Assembly (NCBI RefSeq): GCF_003589595.1
Contig: NW_020654748.1
Location: 8,098,286-8,162,285 of the forward strand
DNA from: Hyposmocoma kahamanoa
Lineage: Eukaryota > Arthropoda > Insecta > Lepidoptera > Cosmopterigidae
Direction of reading: 5' to 3'
Length of the DNA: 64,000 bases
Numbering within the stretch: position 1 is the first letter of the stretch; each line of letters opens with the position of its first letter. Positions 54,701 through 64,000 of the stretch are shown here, one piece after another. A model generated the notes under the pieces. That model saw nothing but the letters and a program-made list of their open reading frames with translations. It had not been told where the DNA came from and searched no databases. The position numbers and the translations under genes are program-made.

Positions 54701-54913
54701 AAAATTGTTTGTATAATGGTGTAATGATCTTAAGTTCTGCCGATCTTAAGTTTTGATCTTAAGTTATTTGCATAAGTGGGTTATTGTGGTTATTACTATA
54801 TGTATAAGTTACACAGGGAGTGATCGTCAAATATGCCCAGACAATTATTCCGTATTTATAAGAGATATCATAAAAACCTATATAACTTTTAAAAAATAAA
54901 TTAATGATAAACT

Positions 54914-55057
54914 AATATTAGACAACATCACATACGTTGCTCTGATCCCAAAGTAAGTAGCTAAAGCACTTGTGTAATAAAATCGAGACAATATAGAAAA
55001 GTTAGTTTCTACACTGACCCGGCCGGGGATCGAACCCGGGACCTCAGTGGTCCTCAA
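54914..55057 (-). repeat. Family H tRNA-derived SINE
   Basis: Reverse orientation. Box B 'ggggatcgaacccgggacct' is near perfect; the 3' tail is 'aatattagacaacatcacat' with 'gctctgatcccaaagtaagt'. The tRNA 5' half (box A) is missing at the right edge. Confidence 0.82.
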
Positions 55058-55686
55058 TGGTCATTATATATTTTACGTCTATTCAATTATTCACTTATTT
55101 TGGCTTCTTAATAATGTTGTTCCATCTGACTCTATAGTAAATTCTATATTAAGTGGCATAACAATTTTATGCATAATTATAAATTCGCATAATTTTCTAA
55201 TATAAATTGTTATACACATTTTAATTACGCGTGAAATTGCTACGCCACATAATACAGACCGGTTCTAAACAAAAAGACTACAAGTGTAAAACGTAATTTC
55301 AAGTAACTTTTTGCTTGTTTTTTAAGGGTGAGTAGCTGTTTAAACGGAACAAACGAGCGTGTCAGTATCGGGTTGACGGCGGGCGGGCACCGACAGCATA
55401 ATTTCCCAGCGGGTGAGAGACCACGACTGCGCCGAGATCTATTGGCCTCGTGACAAGCGGTTGGTAAACCATTGTGTAACAATCTGTTTAGATTGTTTTT
55501 TACAGCGTTTAAAATCAGCAAACAAAATTCAAAATATGTTTTTTTTATAGTTAAGCAAATTACAATTAAATGAAATTAATTGTAATTATCTTTAAGAAGA
55601 ATAGAGAAGAGCGGATGTTTCATTTACAACTATTTAAAAAAAAATAATCATAAGTACTAATAATTTGAACGAGCTACTACTCCGTT
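55058..55686. other. Unassigned DNA with a GC-rich patch
   Basis: Mostly AT-rich. A GC-rich patch at about 55370-55450 ('ttgacggcgggcgggcaccg') has no match in the window. A 93-codon minus frame through it has no domain. Confidence 0.4.
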
Positions 55687-56002
55687 TAAAGCCTATGCAC
55701 ACGGTGTATTTCATACGCGCCGACGACGCGCGTATACACCCCGCAGACGCACTGTAGTCGCGCGCATGTATCGCGCATTTTGATAATACATAGTGTTAAT
55801 TTTAGTTTGCTTCTTAATTTCAGTTACTTTTTGAAATGAAGCAAGTACATGAATTTCTAAGTGTAAACTCCAGTGGAGTATATAAGCTTCTTGCTTGCAA
55901 CGCGGTGTTTGCGCGCGTTTTAATCGATTCACTACAGTGCGTCTACGGCGCGTATGCGCATACCTAGATGACGTGCGTTTAATACGCTGTGTGCGTAGGC
56001 TC
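55687..56002. mobile_element. Family K MITE with TTA target-site duplication
   Basis: 316 bp flanked by TTA (55684-55686 and 56003-56005). The ends 'aagcctatgcacacggtgta' and 'tacgctgtgtgcgtaggctc' are inverted repeats, and homology continues inward (gcagacgcactgtag / ctacagtgcgtctacg). CG-rich ends, AT-rich middle, no transposase. PIF/Harbinger-like by its TSD. Confidence 0.83.
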
Positions 56003-56005
56003 TTA

Positions 56006-56687
56006 GAGTATGCATTTTCATTGCTTTTATCACAAATAACAAAAATGTTTCAACGCTATCTAACTGCAAATTATCTAAATTAAATTAAATTTTGTGGAGA
56101 CGACTATCAAGGACAACAAATTTATATTTGTTGCTCATTTCAATATTATCACTTTTTGTGTGAATTTATGAAGATTATTTTATTGTTAAGAATATTCTTT
56201 TTAACATGTATTACATTTGAACAAATGTAGGTACTATGATGCTAATGCATGAATGCTACATTGAATTTTTGAAGGTACCATTAACTTCATTAATAAGACA
56301 TCAGATTCTGAGATCTATCGGTTCCGTATAAACCATAGAGTGTATCGTCTATTCTTGCCATCATCCCCGCCGTAGTCGGTCTGATAACTGTCGTTCCAAA
56401 CTCGTGCCCCAAGCACACATACTGAACCGATGGATAGAGTACTCACGTCGTAATTGAACCGAGATATAACTATGTTCAGATTATTGTGGCTCATGGAATT
56501 GAGTTACTTGGAGAACGGGTTCTCAATAACGGCGCCGCAAACTTTTCGAGTCGAATTTTGGATATTCAGCCGCAATTGTAATTTCCTATTATTGTTTTGG
56601 AACTATTTGCAATTTTAATGCTTTGTGTTTATATTATGGTATTTCTTGACGGTTTTAATTAGGTATTGTTGTTTTTAATTACGAGTT
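56006..56687. other. Unassigned DNA
   Basis: A less AT-rich part at about 56300-56560 has no recognised motif. Nothing else seen. Confidence 0.4.
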
Positions 56688-56830
56688 GGGCTAGCACGGC
56701 AAGCTACTAGCTAGCTGCTACTAGCTAACTGGCGCGAGAGCGATAAGAAGCGCGATATCTCTATGCGAGAATAGCTGTATCTCGCACTTTATGGCGCTCT
56801 CGCGGTAGTCGCGCCCTTTCGTGCTAACCA
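56688..56830. mobile_element. Family F MITE, copy 1
   Basis: Ends 'gggctagcacggcaag' and 'gcgccctttcgtgctaacca' are inverted; core 'cgcgatatctctatgcgaga' is itself near-palindromic. TA follows the right end (56831-56832); the left flank reads TT. A small duplication 'gctactagcta' sits in the left arm. Confidence 0.8.
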
Positions 56831-56832
56831 TA

Positions 56833-57512
56833 CTGCGTACTGTAAAAATTTCAATACGAAAACAAAAAAGTAAAACAAAAACTCTTTGGTAAAATCCACT
56901 CCTATTCCATCTATTGTTTTCAATCCCCAATCAATTAATTCAAATAAATAATTCTGTCCAGAGCCGGAACTCTCGCATGGCTCAATGAACGCTTGTCGCG
57001 ACGCCCATAATAGATCTCAGCTAAGTTGGGACCCGCCAACGGTACCCACTGGGAAATTATACTCTGGTATACGGTCGTTTATTTATTATGGCTATTTAGC
57101 AACTACCTTCGAAATTTGTACTTTTCATGAGTGGAATACAAACGTATGTACTATTTGAACAAGGTGTAACCACCCACCTATATTTCTCAACAAAATACAA
57201 AAATTATGTTAGAAAATATAATGTTCCCGTACAGATTCCATATGAACATTTTGTTTATGGAGCAATTTTTTTTCGAAGTTGCAATTGTTCCTTGAGAAAG
57301 TTATTTGTTATTAGCACTAATCAGAATAGATTTATTGCCGGTCACAGCGATGAACGATTGTATAAATCCCGAATAAGCCACCCTAATACATATAATATTA
57401 CATTAGTGAACATCAACCGAGATTATGTTCGTACCTATTTATTATAATCAGTACATTTAAAATTACATAAAATATACAAGAATAATGGCGCGTTTACACT
57501 AGGTCGACAGTA
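56833..57512. other. Unassigned DNA with a 106-codon open frame
   Basis: The frame 57127-57447 (+) starts in a plausible context and has no low-complexity bias, but I recognise no domain, signal peptide or membrane segment. Residues are Tyr-, Asn- and Arg-rich as AT-rich DNA would give. It may be chance or an exon of an unknown gene. Confidence 0.3.
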
Positions 57513-58365
57513 GAGCTAGCATGACAAGGCGCGAGTTGCGCGAGAGCGACATAAAGCGCGAGATCTCTATGCGAGAATAGCAGTATATCGCGCTTTATTT
57601 CGGTCTCGCGCTAGTCGCGCCCTTTTTTTTTTTTTTTTTTACGGGGGGGAAATCTTTATGGATACCCCTGAGCCCAGGGAGACTCAGGGGTTATGTGGGG
57701 ACTCTCCCTCCAGACTGGAAGGCCTACCCCACTAAAACCCCCCCGGGTTTCCGTCTCGCCGGTTGAGTCGGCGCCGTGGGATCAGTGAACATTCACCACG
57801 ACGCCGCCCGGCCGCCCTAGCTTACACCAGGGCTCCTGCGCCAACGGAGGGGCGAGTCGGTTGTCCTCCGACCCGCCCGCGCCCCCCAGACGAGTGAGGC
57901 CGTGCAATGCAGGCTCCGGAGTCCCTGTCCAGAGCCCGCTGGTCTCACTAGGGGATCAGGCGAGCAGCGAACTGCCTTCGCCTTCTCCCCGTACGTCTGC
58001 ACCGGAGCGGGTGCGCGTCCACCGCGTCCTCGCGCACCCGCTTCGCGGCCTCCTTTTGCGACATAACCTCTGCGCAAAAGGAGGCCACCGCCTCCCAGGA
58101 CTTCTCGCTATCGAGCATGGCGGCAACCAAGCTCGGCAGCGAGAGGTCCTGCCCTACAGTCCCCGTCAGAGTACGGCGCTGCTCATCCCACCGGCTACAC
58201 ACCTCTAGGGTGTGCTGCGCGGTGTCATACGCAGCGCCGCACTCGTGGCACGACGGGGACGGTTCCCTCCTCGCCACTTTGTGCAGGTAGTGACCGAAGC
58301 AGCCGTCCCCGGTCAGCACCTGCACAAGGTGGTACGGCGCTAGTCGCGCCCTGTCGTGCTAGCCC
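57513..58365. mobile_element. Family F MITE, copy 2, split by an R1-clade LINE
   Basis: Ends 'gagctagcatgacaaggcgc' and 'gcgccctgtcgtgctagccc' form the terminal inverted repeats, with TA on both sides (57511-57512 and 58366-58367), as for Tc1/mariner-type elements. Without the LINE (57624-58336) and one copy of its target duplication the MITE would be about 124 bp. Confidence 0.86.
57624..58336 (-). mobile_element. R1-clade LINE, 5'-truncated insertion
   Basis: Flanked by a 16-bp target-site duplication 'gcgctagtcgcgccct' (57608-57623 and 58337-58352), with a T-run of about 18 (poly-A, minus strand) at its left. The minus frame 58325-57948 is the C-terminus of ORF2: 'MQVLTGDGCFGHYLHKVA', a zinc-knuckle-like 'CHECGAAYDTAQHTLEVC' and 'EKSWEAVASFCAEVMSQKE', typical of R1-clade proteins downstream of the reverse transcriptase. 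The stop is followed by about 300 bp of GC-rich 3'UTR. Its uninterrupted frame and exact duplication point to a young insertion. Confidence 0.94.
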
Positions 58366-58367
58366 TA

Positions 58368-59454
58368 CTGGTTACTCTCAGGTGACTAGGACGCCTTTGT
58401 TCGGCAAGGCCGACAATTAAGTTTCAACGTGTCGGCGGCTGCAACCCACCTGCCTGATAATTTTATTGAACGTGAGCCAAATCGCTTACCGAAGAGGCGG
58501 TAGTATACAGCGAGTCGACTGTACATCCTTCCACAAGGTAAAGTATTCTGCCAAAAGCGGCAGTCGACTCTTTGTAAACAACGCCATAACATACAAGTAG
58601 TAAAACATTTTTACTCTCACTAAAGATATTACAGATTGCAGTGACACGTACTCGCATTTGGCAGCTCAAGGCAGCCCCTCAGGTAAACAATCTTCGCACT
58701 GCCATGTAATGTTTTATGACTTTTTCCAATGTGCTGTTTATTTTTATGGAAAAAGTTGATATATTCTAAGAGTTTCAATAGTTTAATTATGATTATTAAC
58801 CTTAATTGTCTGATAAATTCATATGAAACGTATGAGTTTATGAAGATAATAAAAGTGGCAATTAACTTCGGGACGAATAAATTTAAAGCACCCTTTGAGA
58901 AGTCCGCTTTAAAACAGTTCTTGTCTTAAATATATTTTAATAAAAGATAATTTATTCAATAAAATCTCTTTGTCAGGACCATCATAACGAACAGAAAATG
59001 GAATATTGATGGTATCGAAATTGATTTTAATTTTCTCCATTTAAAATATGCAATGTGGTTTTTTCTCAAATGTAAATTTGTCGCCCGCACCGGACCCTTT
59101 GTGAAATCGTAGCGATACTTCGTGAAATTGAAAGATAACATGGATAGACCTGAATGAATAGCACTAGGTACGTAAAATATGTAAGTTTCCAATATTATTT
59201 TCTACTTGTAAAGTGGAGTTTTTACCTTAATACTGAAGAACTACACGTGGTGCCTCTTGTACCTTTGAAAATTGTGTAAAATTGAGACGGATAAAACACT
59301 TTCCGTTCGCACAGATCAGAGCAAAGTCATAGTACTGTCAATTATTTGAATGCAATAAGAATTAAGACTAAATCCAATAGAATAATTAATAACTTCACAA
59401 ATTTAGTTACACGGTTGATATTCACTTAAGCGACTATTTAAGTTATTGAACTGT
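58368..59454. other. Unassigned DNA
   Basis: About 1 kb with no recognised repeat or coding motif; the first 300 bp are less AT-rich. Confidence 0.4.
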
Positions 59455-59514
59455 CACTTAACCATTAAGCCATTGTCTACCAAAGCGGTAGATAATGGCG
59501 CTAATGGTTAAGTG
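59455..59514. repeat. Hairpin, 27-bp arms
   Basis: 'cacttaaccattaagccatt' with 'gtctacc' pairs with 'ggtagat' and 'aatggcgctaatggttaagt' around 'aaagc'. Only two or three mismatches. 'accaagcgg'-type motifs recur just downstream (59526, and inverted near 59592), so a larger worn element may extend to about 59600. Confidence 0.8.
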
Positions 59515-60158
59515 GCCCGTTTTTACCAAGCGGCGTGGAGATGTCAAAATAACGAAATGCTCGGTTGATAAAAATAGCTCTTTTCAGCTTCGCTTTGGTA
59601 AGTAATGAGTAACATTTTTAAAAGAGACATTAAACATAGCCGTATTGCATATTTGCCGTGCCAACAAAGGTCGCGAATTTAAAACCAGCAAAGTTAGACA
59701 ATGTCATAGGAATAGTCAAATCAAATTGCTTGCATGACGGACGACCATTATTTATGTTGATAATTTATGGCTATAAACTCCTAAAATATAGAATACGGTC
59801 ATTATTTTAGGTATAGCCCGCAATAAAATCACAACGATAAAACAGATTTGATATATTTTGATAGGCAGTTTTCTTTCGGTGACGCCTGTCCTTACCACAC
59901 GTAATACAACGATTGTAGCATCATATCGACTTGTCTGAAGTCGCTTATGGCATCACAAACAGGTCTCGCAGTGTAGCGTTGCGTGTTAATGCTATGCTAA
60001 ATCCGTAGTACTGCTTGTCGCCGCGACAGGCGTATGAGAACCGCCTTAGACAGAACGTCGAATTGACTCTGTAAGTTCTGCTGTCAATATTGTTGCGGAA
60101 TACTAATAAGTTCTTAACTTTATTTTGTTGTACACCAAAGATTTTCTTTTGTTTAATA
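59515..60158. other. Unassigned DNA
   Basis: Beyond the motif noted beside the hairpin, nothing recognised. Confidence 0.4.
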
Positions 60159-60432
60159 AGCCGTGGTAGCCTAATGGTTTGACCTATTACCTCTCAAGCA
60201 GAGGGTTGTGCCTTCGAATCTGGGTTTGTACCTCTGACTTTTCGGAATTCATATATGAAATTTTATTTGTAATTTACCATGAGCTTTTTGGTGACGGAAA
60301 ACATTGTGAAGAATCCTGCATACATCTGCAAACCAACTTAATGATAGGTGTGAAATTCCAGATCCGCATTGAACTATAGCCCAAACCCTTTCATTGGGTG
60401 AGGAGGGCTGACAGCAGTGCGATAATTAAGAT
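60159..60432 (+). repeat. Family B tRNA-derived SINE
   Basis: Box A region 'ccgtggtagcctaatggttt', box B 'gtgccttcgaatctgggttt', body 'aatttaccatgagctttttg', 3' half 'tgtgaaattccagatccgca' and tail 'gataattaagat'. Near full length. Confidence 0.85.
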
Positions 60433-60532
60433 AAAAAATTATAAGTCCCTAAAGAGATCTCAATATTTTTTACTATTGCAAAGTAAGAAAGACCTATGTT
60501 TGCTATGTAAGTATATCGATTTAAAAAGTTTA

Positions 60533-60829
60533 TTAGCAGTAGAGCTCTTTGTGAAAGAGTTCGGCCAGGGAAGTACACCTTGCCTAGTTCTGCCGCCAAG
60601 CAGCAATGTGAATATTATTGCGTTCCGGATTCGAAGGGTAAGAGTGCTGGTGAAATTACGGGCACATGGGACTTGTCAACTTATGACTCAGGGTGTCGGG
60701 CGCAGTGGCAGTACCCCTCAGATCTTTGTGATTAAAGCTCCGACTGGCACTGCAATTGTTAGGAACAGGTGTGTCGGTTACCACCAGGTACACGACTTGT
60801 TCGTCCCGTCACTAAGTATTATAAAAAAA
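60533..60829 (+). repeat. Family A SINE-like repeat, full length
   Basis: From 'ttagcagtagagctctttgt' to 'cccgtcactaagtattataa' and A-run. Hairpin 2 (cgcagtggcagtacccctca with tccgactggcactgcaattg) is slightly weakened. A 207-codon frame that runs through it (60398-61021) is caused by the repeat and is not a gene. Confidence 0.88.
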
Positions 60830-61007
60830 ATACAACTAATCCCTAATGAAATTTATATTTATCTCTTTATTTATTTTGTTATACAATTGAAATACTTTTA
60901 TACATTTCTCATAGATGGCGTTACGGCTATAAAAGTCGTTGAAAAACCAAATACAAATATCCGACAACAAGCACATAGAAAAATTCGTGAGGATCGCTTG
61001 TTCGTTC

Positions 61008-61125
61008 CTTGGCTTAGTTGACATAGAGTCTGGCACGGTTTGCTTGGAGACGTTGGTTCGAATCCGGCCGGATCGAAGGGATTTTTTCTAAGTGTTCAAT
61101 CTTTGTATTAATAATTATAATCCGT
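61008..61125 (+). repeat. Family G tRNA-derived SINE
   Basis: Box A-like 'gttgacatagagtctggcac', box B 'gttggttcgaatccggccgg', then 'gattttttctaagtgttcaa' and 'tctttgtattaataattata'. Confidence 0.78.
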
Positions 61126-61496
61126 AATGTTTTTTTTTATACATCGCAGAATGACTCTTACAATGATCAAAAAATTATATAAACATAAAAATTATGTAAA
61201 TATTAATTATAAACATATAAAATTATGTGTACTTAAGCGTTCACATGTCGAATCTATAAAGTACTAAGACTATGGCTATCTTTCTAGGATCAAAGCTATT
61301 AGAAATTGTCGCTCTGTTTTAGGTTTTTAACGACTTTTATGCCGTACCGCCATCTCTGAGAAATCTATTTATTCACTCAGCCAGATTCTTTACAGCTATC
61401 AGCAGCTGAGTAGAGATGTCTTTTTAATAATTGTAATTTTTAAGTTTTTGTGAATTTCACGATGTTGGACCACCATACGATATTCAATTTATTTTT
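61126..61496. other. AT-rich unassigned DNA between inverted family G copies
   Basis: No feature recognised. Confidence 0.4.
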
Positions 61497-61605
61497 TGTG
61501 AAATTACACCACTAGTTTGTTATTATTATTAATACAAAAATCTAACACTTAGAAAATATTTCATCTATCCGGCTGGATTCGAACCAACGTCTTCCAGCAA
61601 ACCAA
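61497..61605 (-). repeat. Family G tRNA-derived SINE, head truncated
   Basis: Reverse orientation: 'gaaattacaccactagtttg', 'attattattaatacaaaaat', 'ccggctggattcgaaccaac' and 'cttccagcaaacc'. It mirrors the copy about 400 bp upstream. Confidence 0.76.
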
Positions 61606-62024
61606 ACAATTATTTCTCTATTCATTGACATAAAAAATATTTTAACTTAGAATAATACACTTTCATTCGTTTGTTTTATGTGATGAAATCTGTGCTGGTT
61701 GAATGTACCAAAATTTAACACCCTTTCAGGATATGTCCAATATTACATTTCTTCTAATATAACGGACGCGGCAATATTCCGAAAAATTTAATACAATAAA
61801 ATAAATTCACAAAGAAATTTTTATTAAAATACAAAAAATATGAAACAGATATTTGTTCATCGCTCCGTACAAACGGGCAAGTGGCTATGAGTTGGCTGAA
61901 AATTATGAGCATTCATCATCTTCATGCTGTTTTACGTCACTGTTTGGATCATTCATCATGGGACGAGTGCTTAATGGGGGTCTCGCATCACAGCGTAATT
62001 CCTCGAATTAAAATGGACATCGGA
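61606..62024. other. AT-rich unassigned DNA
   Basis: No feature recognised. Confidence 0.4.
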
Positions 62025-62145
62025 TTTCCCTAAACGAGTCAGGATTTATTAAACTCTATTTTGTTTACAATTTCGAGACGAGATCTTTGAAAAGGACCTT
62101 TGGAAGACAACACCTATTCTACAGATATTATGATTCTCAGGCTAT
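62025..62145 (+). repeat. Family M repeat, copy 1
   Basis: 'ggatttccctaaacgagtca', 'ctctattttgtttacaattt', 'tctttgaaaaggacct', and 'cctattctacagatattatg' match 63870-63990 in order and orientation. Class unknown. Confidence 0.65.
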
Positions 62146-62277
62146 ACATAAATCTTCTGTTTCAATTTGTCATCTGTTTCTACCGAAATATTTGGTTTCC
62201 TCTTTGAAAGTAGTTTTAGATTATGTATAATATTCTATACTAACAGTATGATAGTTATAATATATAATTTTTAATTT

Positions 62278-62550
62278 TGTGAAAGAGTTCGTCCAGGGAA
62301 GTACTGCCACCGTACCTATTTCTGCCGCCAAGCAGTAATTTCAGGGGTGATGAAGGGTATGGGTGCTGGTGAAATTACAAGCACCTGCGACTTGTCAACT
62401 TATGTCTCAGGGTGACGGGCGCAGTGGCAGTGCTCCGGATCTTTGCGATTTAAAGCTCTGAGTAGCAGTGCAACTGTTATGGGCAGGCGTGTAGCTTACC
62501 ATCAGGCGCACGACTTGTTCATTCCGTCACTTGATATTATAAGAAAAAGA
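62278..62550 (+). repeat. Family A SINE-like repeat, slightly 5'-truncated
   Basis: From 'tgtgaaagagttcgtccagg' to 'ccgtcacttgatattataag'. The hairpin 1 right arm is deleted; hairpin 2 is close to consensus. Confidence 0.86.
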
Positions 62551-62592
62551 AGAAAATAATTGTATAATTTAAATAAATTTTATCAAAATAAT

Positions 62593-62845
62593 ACGTGGTA
62601 GTCTAATAATTTGACCTACTGCCTCTCTAGCAGAGGCCGTGGGTACGAATCCGGGCTCGCACCCACTTATGTCATTTAATTTGTAATTTACCATGAGCTT
62701 TTTGGTGATAGAAAACATCGTAATGAAACCTGCACGGCGAAAAGGTTAACAATCCTCAAAAAATGCGTGAGAGTAAACCCTCGCGTGAGAAGAGACTTGT
62801 TCCCAGCAGTGTGACGTATAAATAGGTTGATGTTGGTTTGATAAA
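62593..62845 (+). repeat. Family B tRNA-derived SINE
   Basis: 'acgtggtagtctaataattt', box B 'gtgggtacgaatccgggctc', 'taccatgagctttttggtga', '3' half 'aagagacttgttcccagcag' and tail 'aaataggttgatgttggttt'. The tail corresponds to the 'atgggttgatgatga' end of Metulj-like SINEs. Confidence 0.85.
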
Positions 62846-62949
62846 TTCCTGAAAAGTTTTAGCTATAATTTATTTATAATTACATTTTGTTTCCTTGTCC
62901 TATGTGTTTGGAATAAATAATAATACTAACGCACACACAATTCACACAT

Positions 62950-63120
62950 TCATAGTCCCGCATTTGGGAAATCCTGTATTGCGGGTGCCATGGACACAAT
63001 CACGAGATAAATGAATGCAGGCCACACAAACATTTCTCCCGACCCGGAAATCGAACCCGGGGCCTCTGTGTGGCAGACCAGCGTAATAACCGTTCGGCCA
63101 CAGAGGCAGTAAACTGCCAG
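62950..63120 (-). repeat. Family C tRNA-derived SINE, best preserved head
   Basis: Reverse orientation. The head (complement of 'cgttcggccacagaggcagt') and box B (complement of 'ggaaatcgaacccggggcct') are near-perfect tRNA Leu/Ser-like promoter elements; the body follows to about 62952. The sequence is not a complete tRNA: the acceptor 3' strand is missing. Confidence 0.85.
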
Positions 63121-63344
63121 AACATTCAATTTGATTGTTTTTTTTTTTTTTCGTTTTATAATTAATATTTTAACTTATTTTCCCACTTCATGAGATTACT
63201 AGAGTAAATTGCAAAAAAATGTGTTGATAATATTTATAAAATTTTAGTGTTGATTTCGATACGTAAATATGAATGGTTTAAACAAAGTAGAAACTTGTTG
63301 TTGGCTTCGACGCTCATCTCTAAAAGTCAATGTAATAATATTCA

Positions 63345-63435
63345 TTCATTCATTTTATTTAAGAGCCATGCTCTTGTCGGTGTAGCCTCCTCCACTCCTC
63401 ACGGTCCATAGCCAACTCCTTGACCTCCCTGTAAT
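63345..63435 (-). mobile_element. RTE-like LINE extreme 3' end
   Basis: The minus strand reads 'REVKELAMDREEWRRLHRQ' then a stop, and ends in an (AATG)-type tail, 'aaataaaatgaatgaatg'. That is the typical end of insect RTE-type ORFs (M-D-R-x-x-W) with a microsatellite tail instead of poly-A. About 20 codons remain. Confidence 0.75.
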
Positions 63436-63869
63436 AATATTACTCCTCGAATTTAATACACATTTAACTTTCAAATTCGAGTGATAAACCGGCATTTCAA
63501 AATTCACAATAGCGAACATGGCGAGCATTTTTATATGTCATCGCGAGCTCCAGCGATCAATGACTGCAAAGGATTAACATAGTGCCAAACATGACTGCAT
63601 GGTCACAACTGATTTTAAAACATTTGCACAGTAATTTTATCAACGTAAAATGAGCGCGACAAACGAGATGAAAAGACATTTTTTTGTTTCATGGTTTTTG
63701 CGCGATAATTAAACGATTAAGATAGCAATATGCGCAATTTCATATAGTTGTTCTTGTTCCTCAAAATGTACAACAATACTTCATTACTAAATAAGCAAAT
63801 TTAGGTTGATCAACTGAATAAAATATTGTCACTGGGAGGTTTATCACACATTTTCTGCCATGCTACGGC
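63436..63869. other. AT-rich unassigned DNA
   Basis: No feature recognised. Confidence 0.4.
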
Positions 63870-63990
63870 CACAGATTTCCCTAAACGAACCAAAAACTGT
63901 ATTTTGTTTAAAATTTTGGGAAGAGCTCTTTGAGGAAGACCTATGAAGAACAAACGTATTCTACAGATGTTATAATTGCGAGCCTCATAA
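63870..63990 (+). repeat. Family M repeat, copy 2
   Basis: 'cagatttccctaaacgaacc', 'ctgtattttgtttaaaattt', 'agctctttgaggaagaccta' and 'cgtattctacagatgttata'. The window ends just after it, so it may continue. Confidence 0.65.
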
Positions 63991-64000
63991 TACTCCTCTG

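Noticed and set aside
57127..57447. 106-codon frame as a possible host gene
   Set aside because: No motif, no signal peptide, and residue use expected from AT-rich DNA.
60398..61021. The longest clean plus-strand frame outside the LINEs, 207 codons
   Set aside because: It runs straight through a family A copy and its tail; the peptide repeats the incidental translation of that SINE (seen in other copies) and has no domain.
63020..63118. A tRNA Leu/Ser gene on the minus strand
   Set aside because: The promoter-like boxes are good, but the acceptor stem does not close and the sequence continues into the shared SINE body. Same for the heads of families B, G and H.

Overview
The window reads as insect nuclear DNA, most likely from a moth or butterfly. 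It is AT-rich, has no operon-like or densely coding structure, and carries the repeat types I associate with Lepidoptera: tRNA-headed SINEs (one ending in a Metulj-like tail), the 'aaccgacttcaaaaaagg' interspersed repeat, RTE, R1 and CR1/jockey-group non-LTR retrotransposon debris, and mariner transposons. The species cannot be named from the sequence. I found no host protein-coding gene, no intact tRNA or rRNA gene and no CRISPR array. Every coding signal I recognise is a decayed transposase or reverse transcriptase. The window is therefore an intergenic desert or the inside of a very large intron.

Layout. 1-6.4 kb: largely unassigned AT-rich DNA with an RTE scrap, early SINE copies and a (TA)n microsatellite. 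8-18 kb: repeat pairs of families A, D, E, I and J and a dimeric 3-bp-TSD MITE. 19-26 kb: a TIR element (19.2-19.9 kb), a mariner scrap, a jockey-type LINE 3' end, a full-length family E copy, a polar 76-codon open frame (23.8 kb) and a 5'-truncated mariner (24.5-25.5 kb). 26-37 kb: tRNA-derived SINEs, a GC-rich inverted-repeat patch (30.4-30.8 kb), a long GC hairpin (31.3 kb), an RTE 3' end (34.2 kb) and tandem family A copies. 38-46 kb: an almost complete mariner with its catalytic core deleted, a second family I element, and a dead 2.9-kb LINE with endonuclease and reverse transcriptase. 46-58 kb: an RTE scrap, a TIR element broken by a SINE plus a GC-rich retroelement, a second dead LINE, and a MITE split by an R1-clade LINE with a clear 16-bp target-site duplication. 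59-64 kb: a hairpin MITE, several SINEs and a tiny RTE tail.

The dominant component is 'family A': twenty copies or fragments of a unit of about 300 bp with a fixed 5' end, an A-rich 3' tail and two conserved internal inverted repeats. I could not assign it to a named family. Nothing here forms a working multi-gene system. The value lies in insertion history: nested elements, an internal LINE fragment inside a DNA transposon, a dimeric MITE, inactivating deletions, and several TIR families identified only from their ends. Family letters (A-N) are local labels used in this annotation; all assignments come from reading and comparing the sequence by eye, not from database searches.
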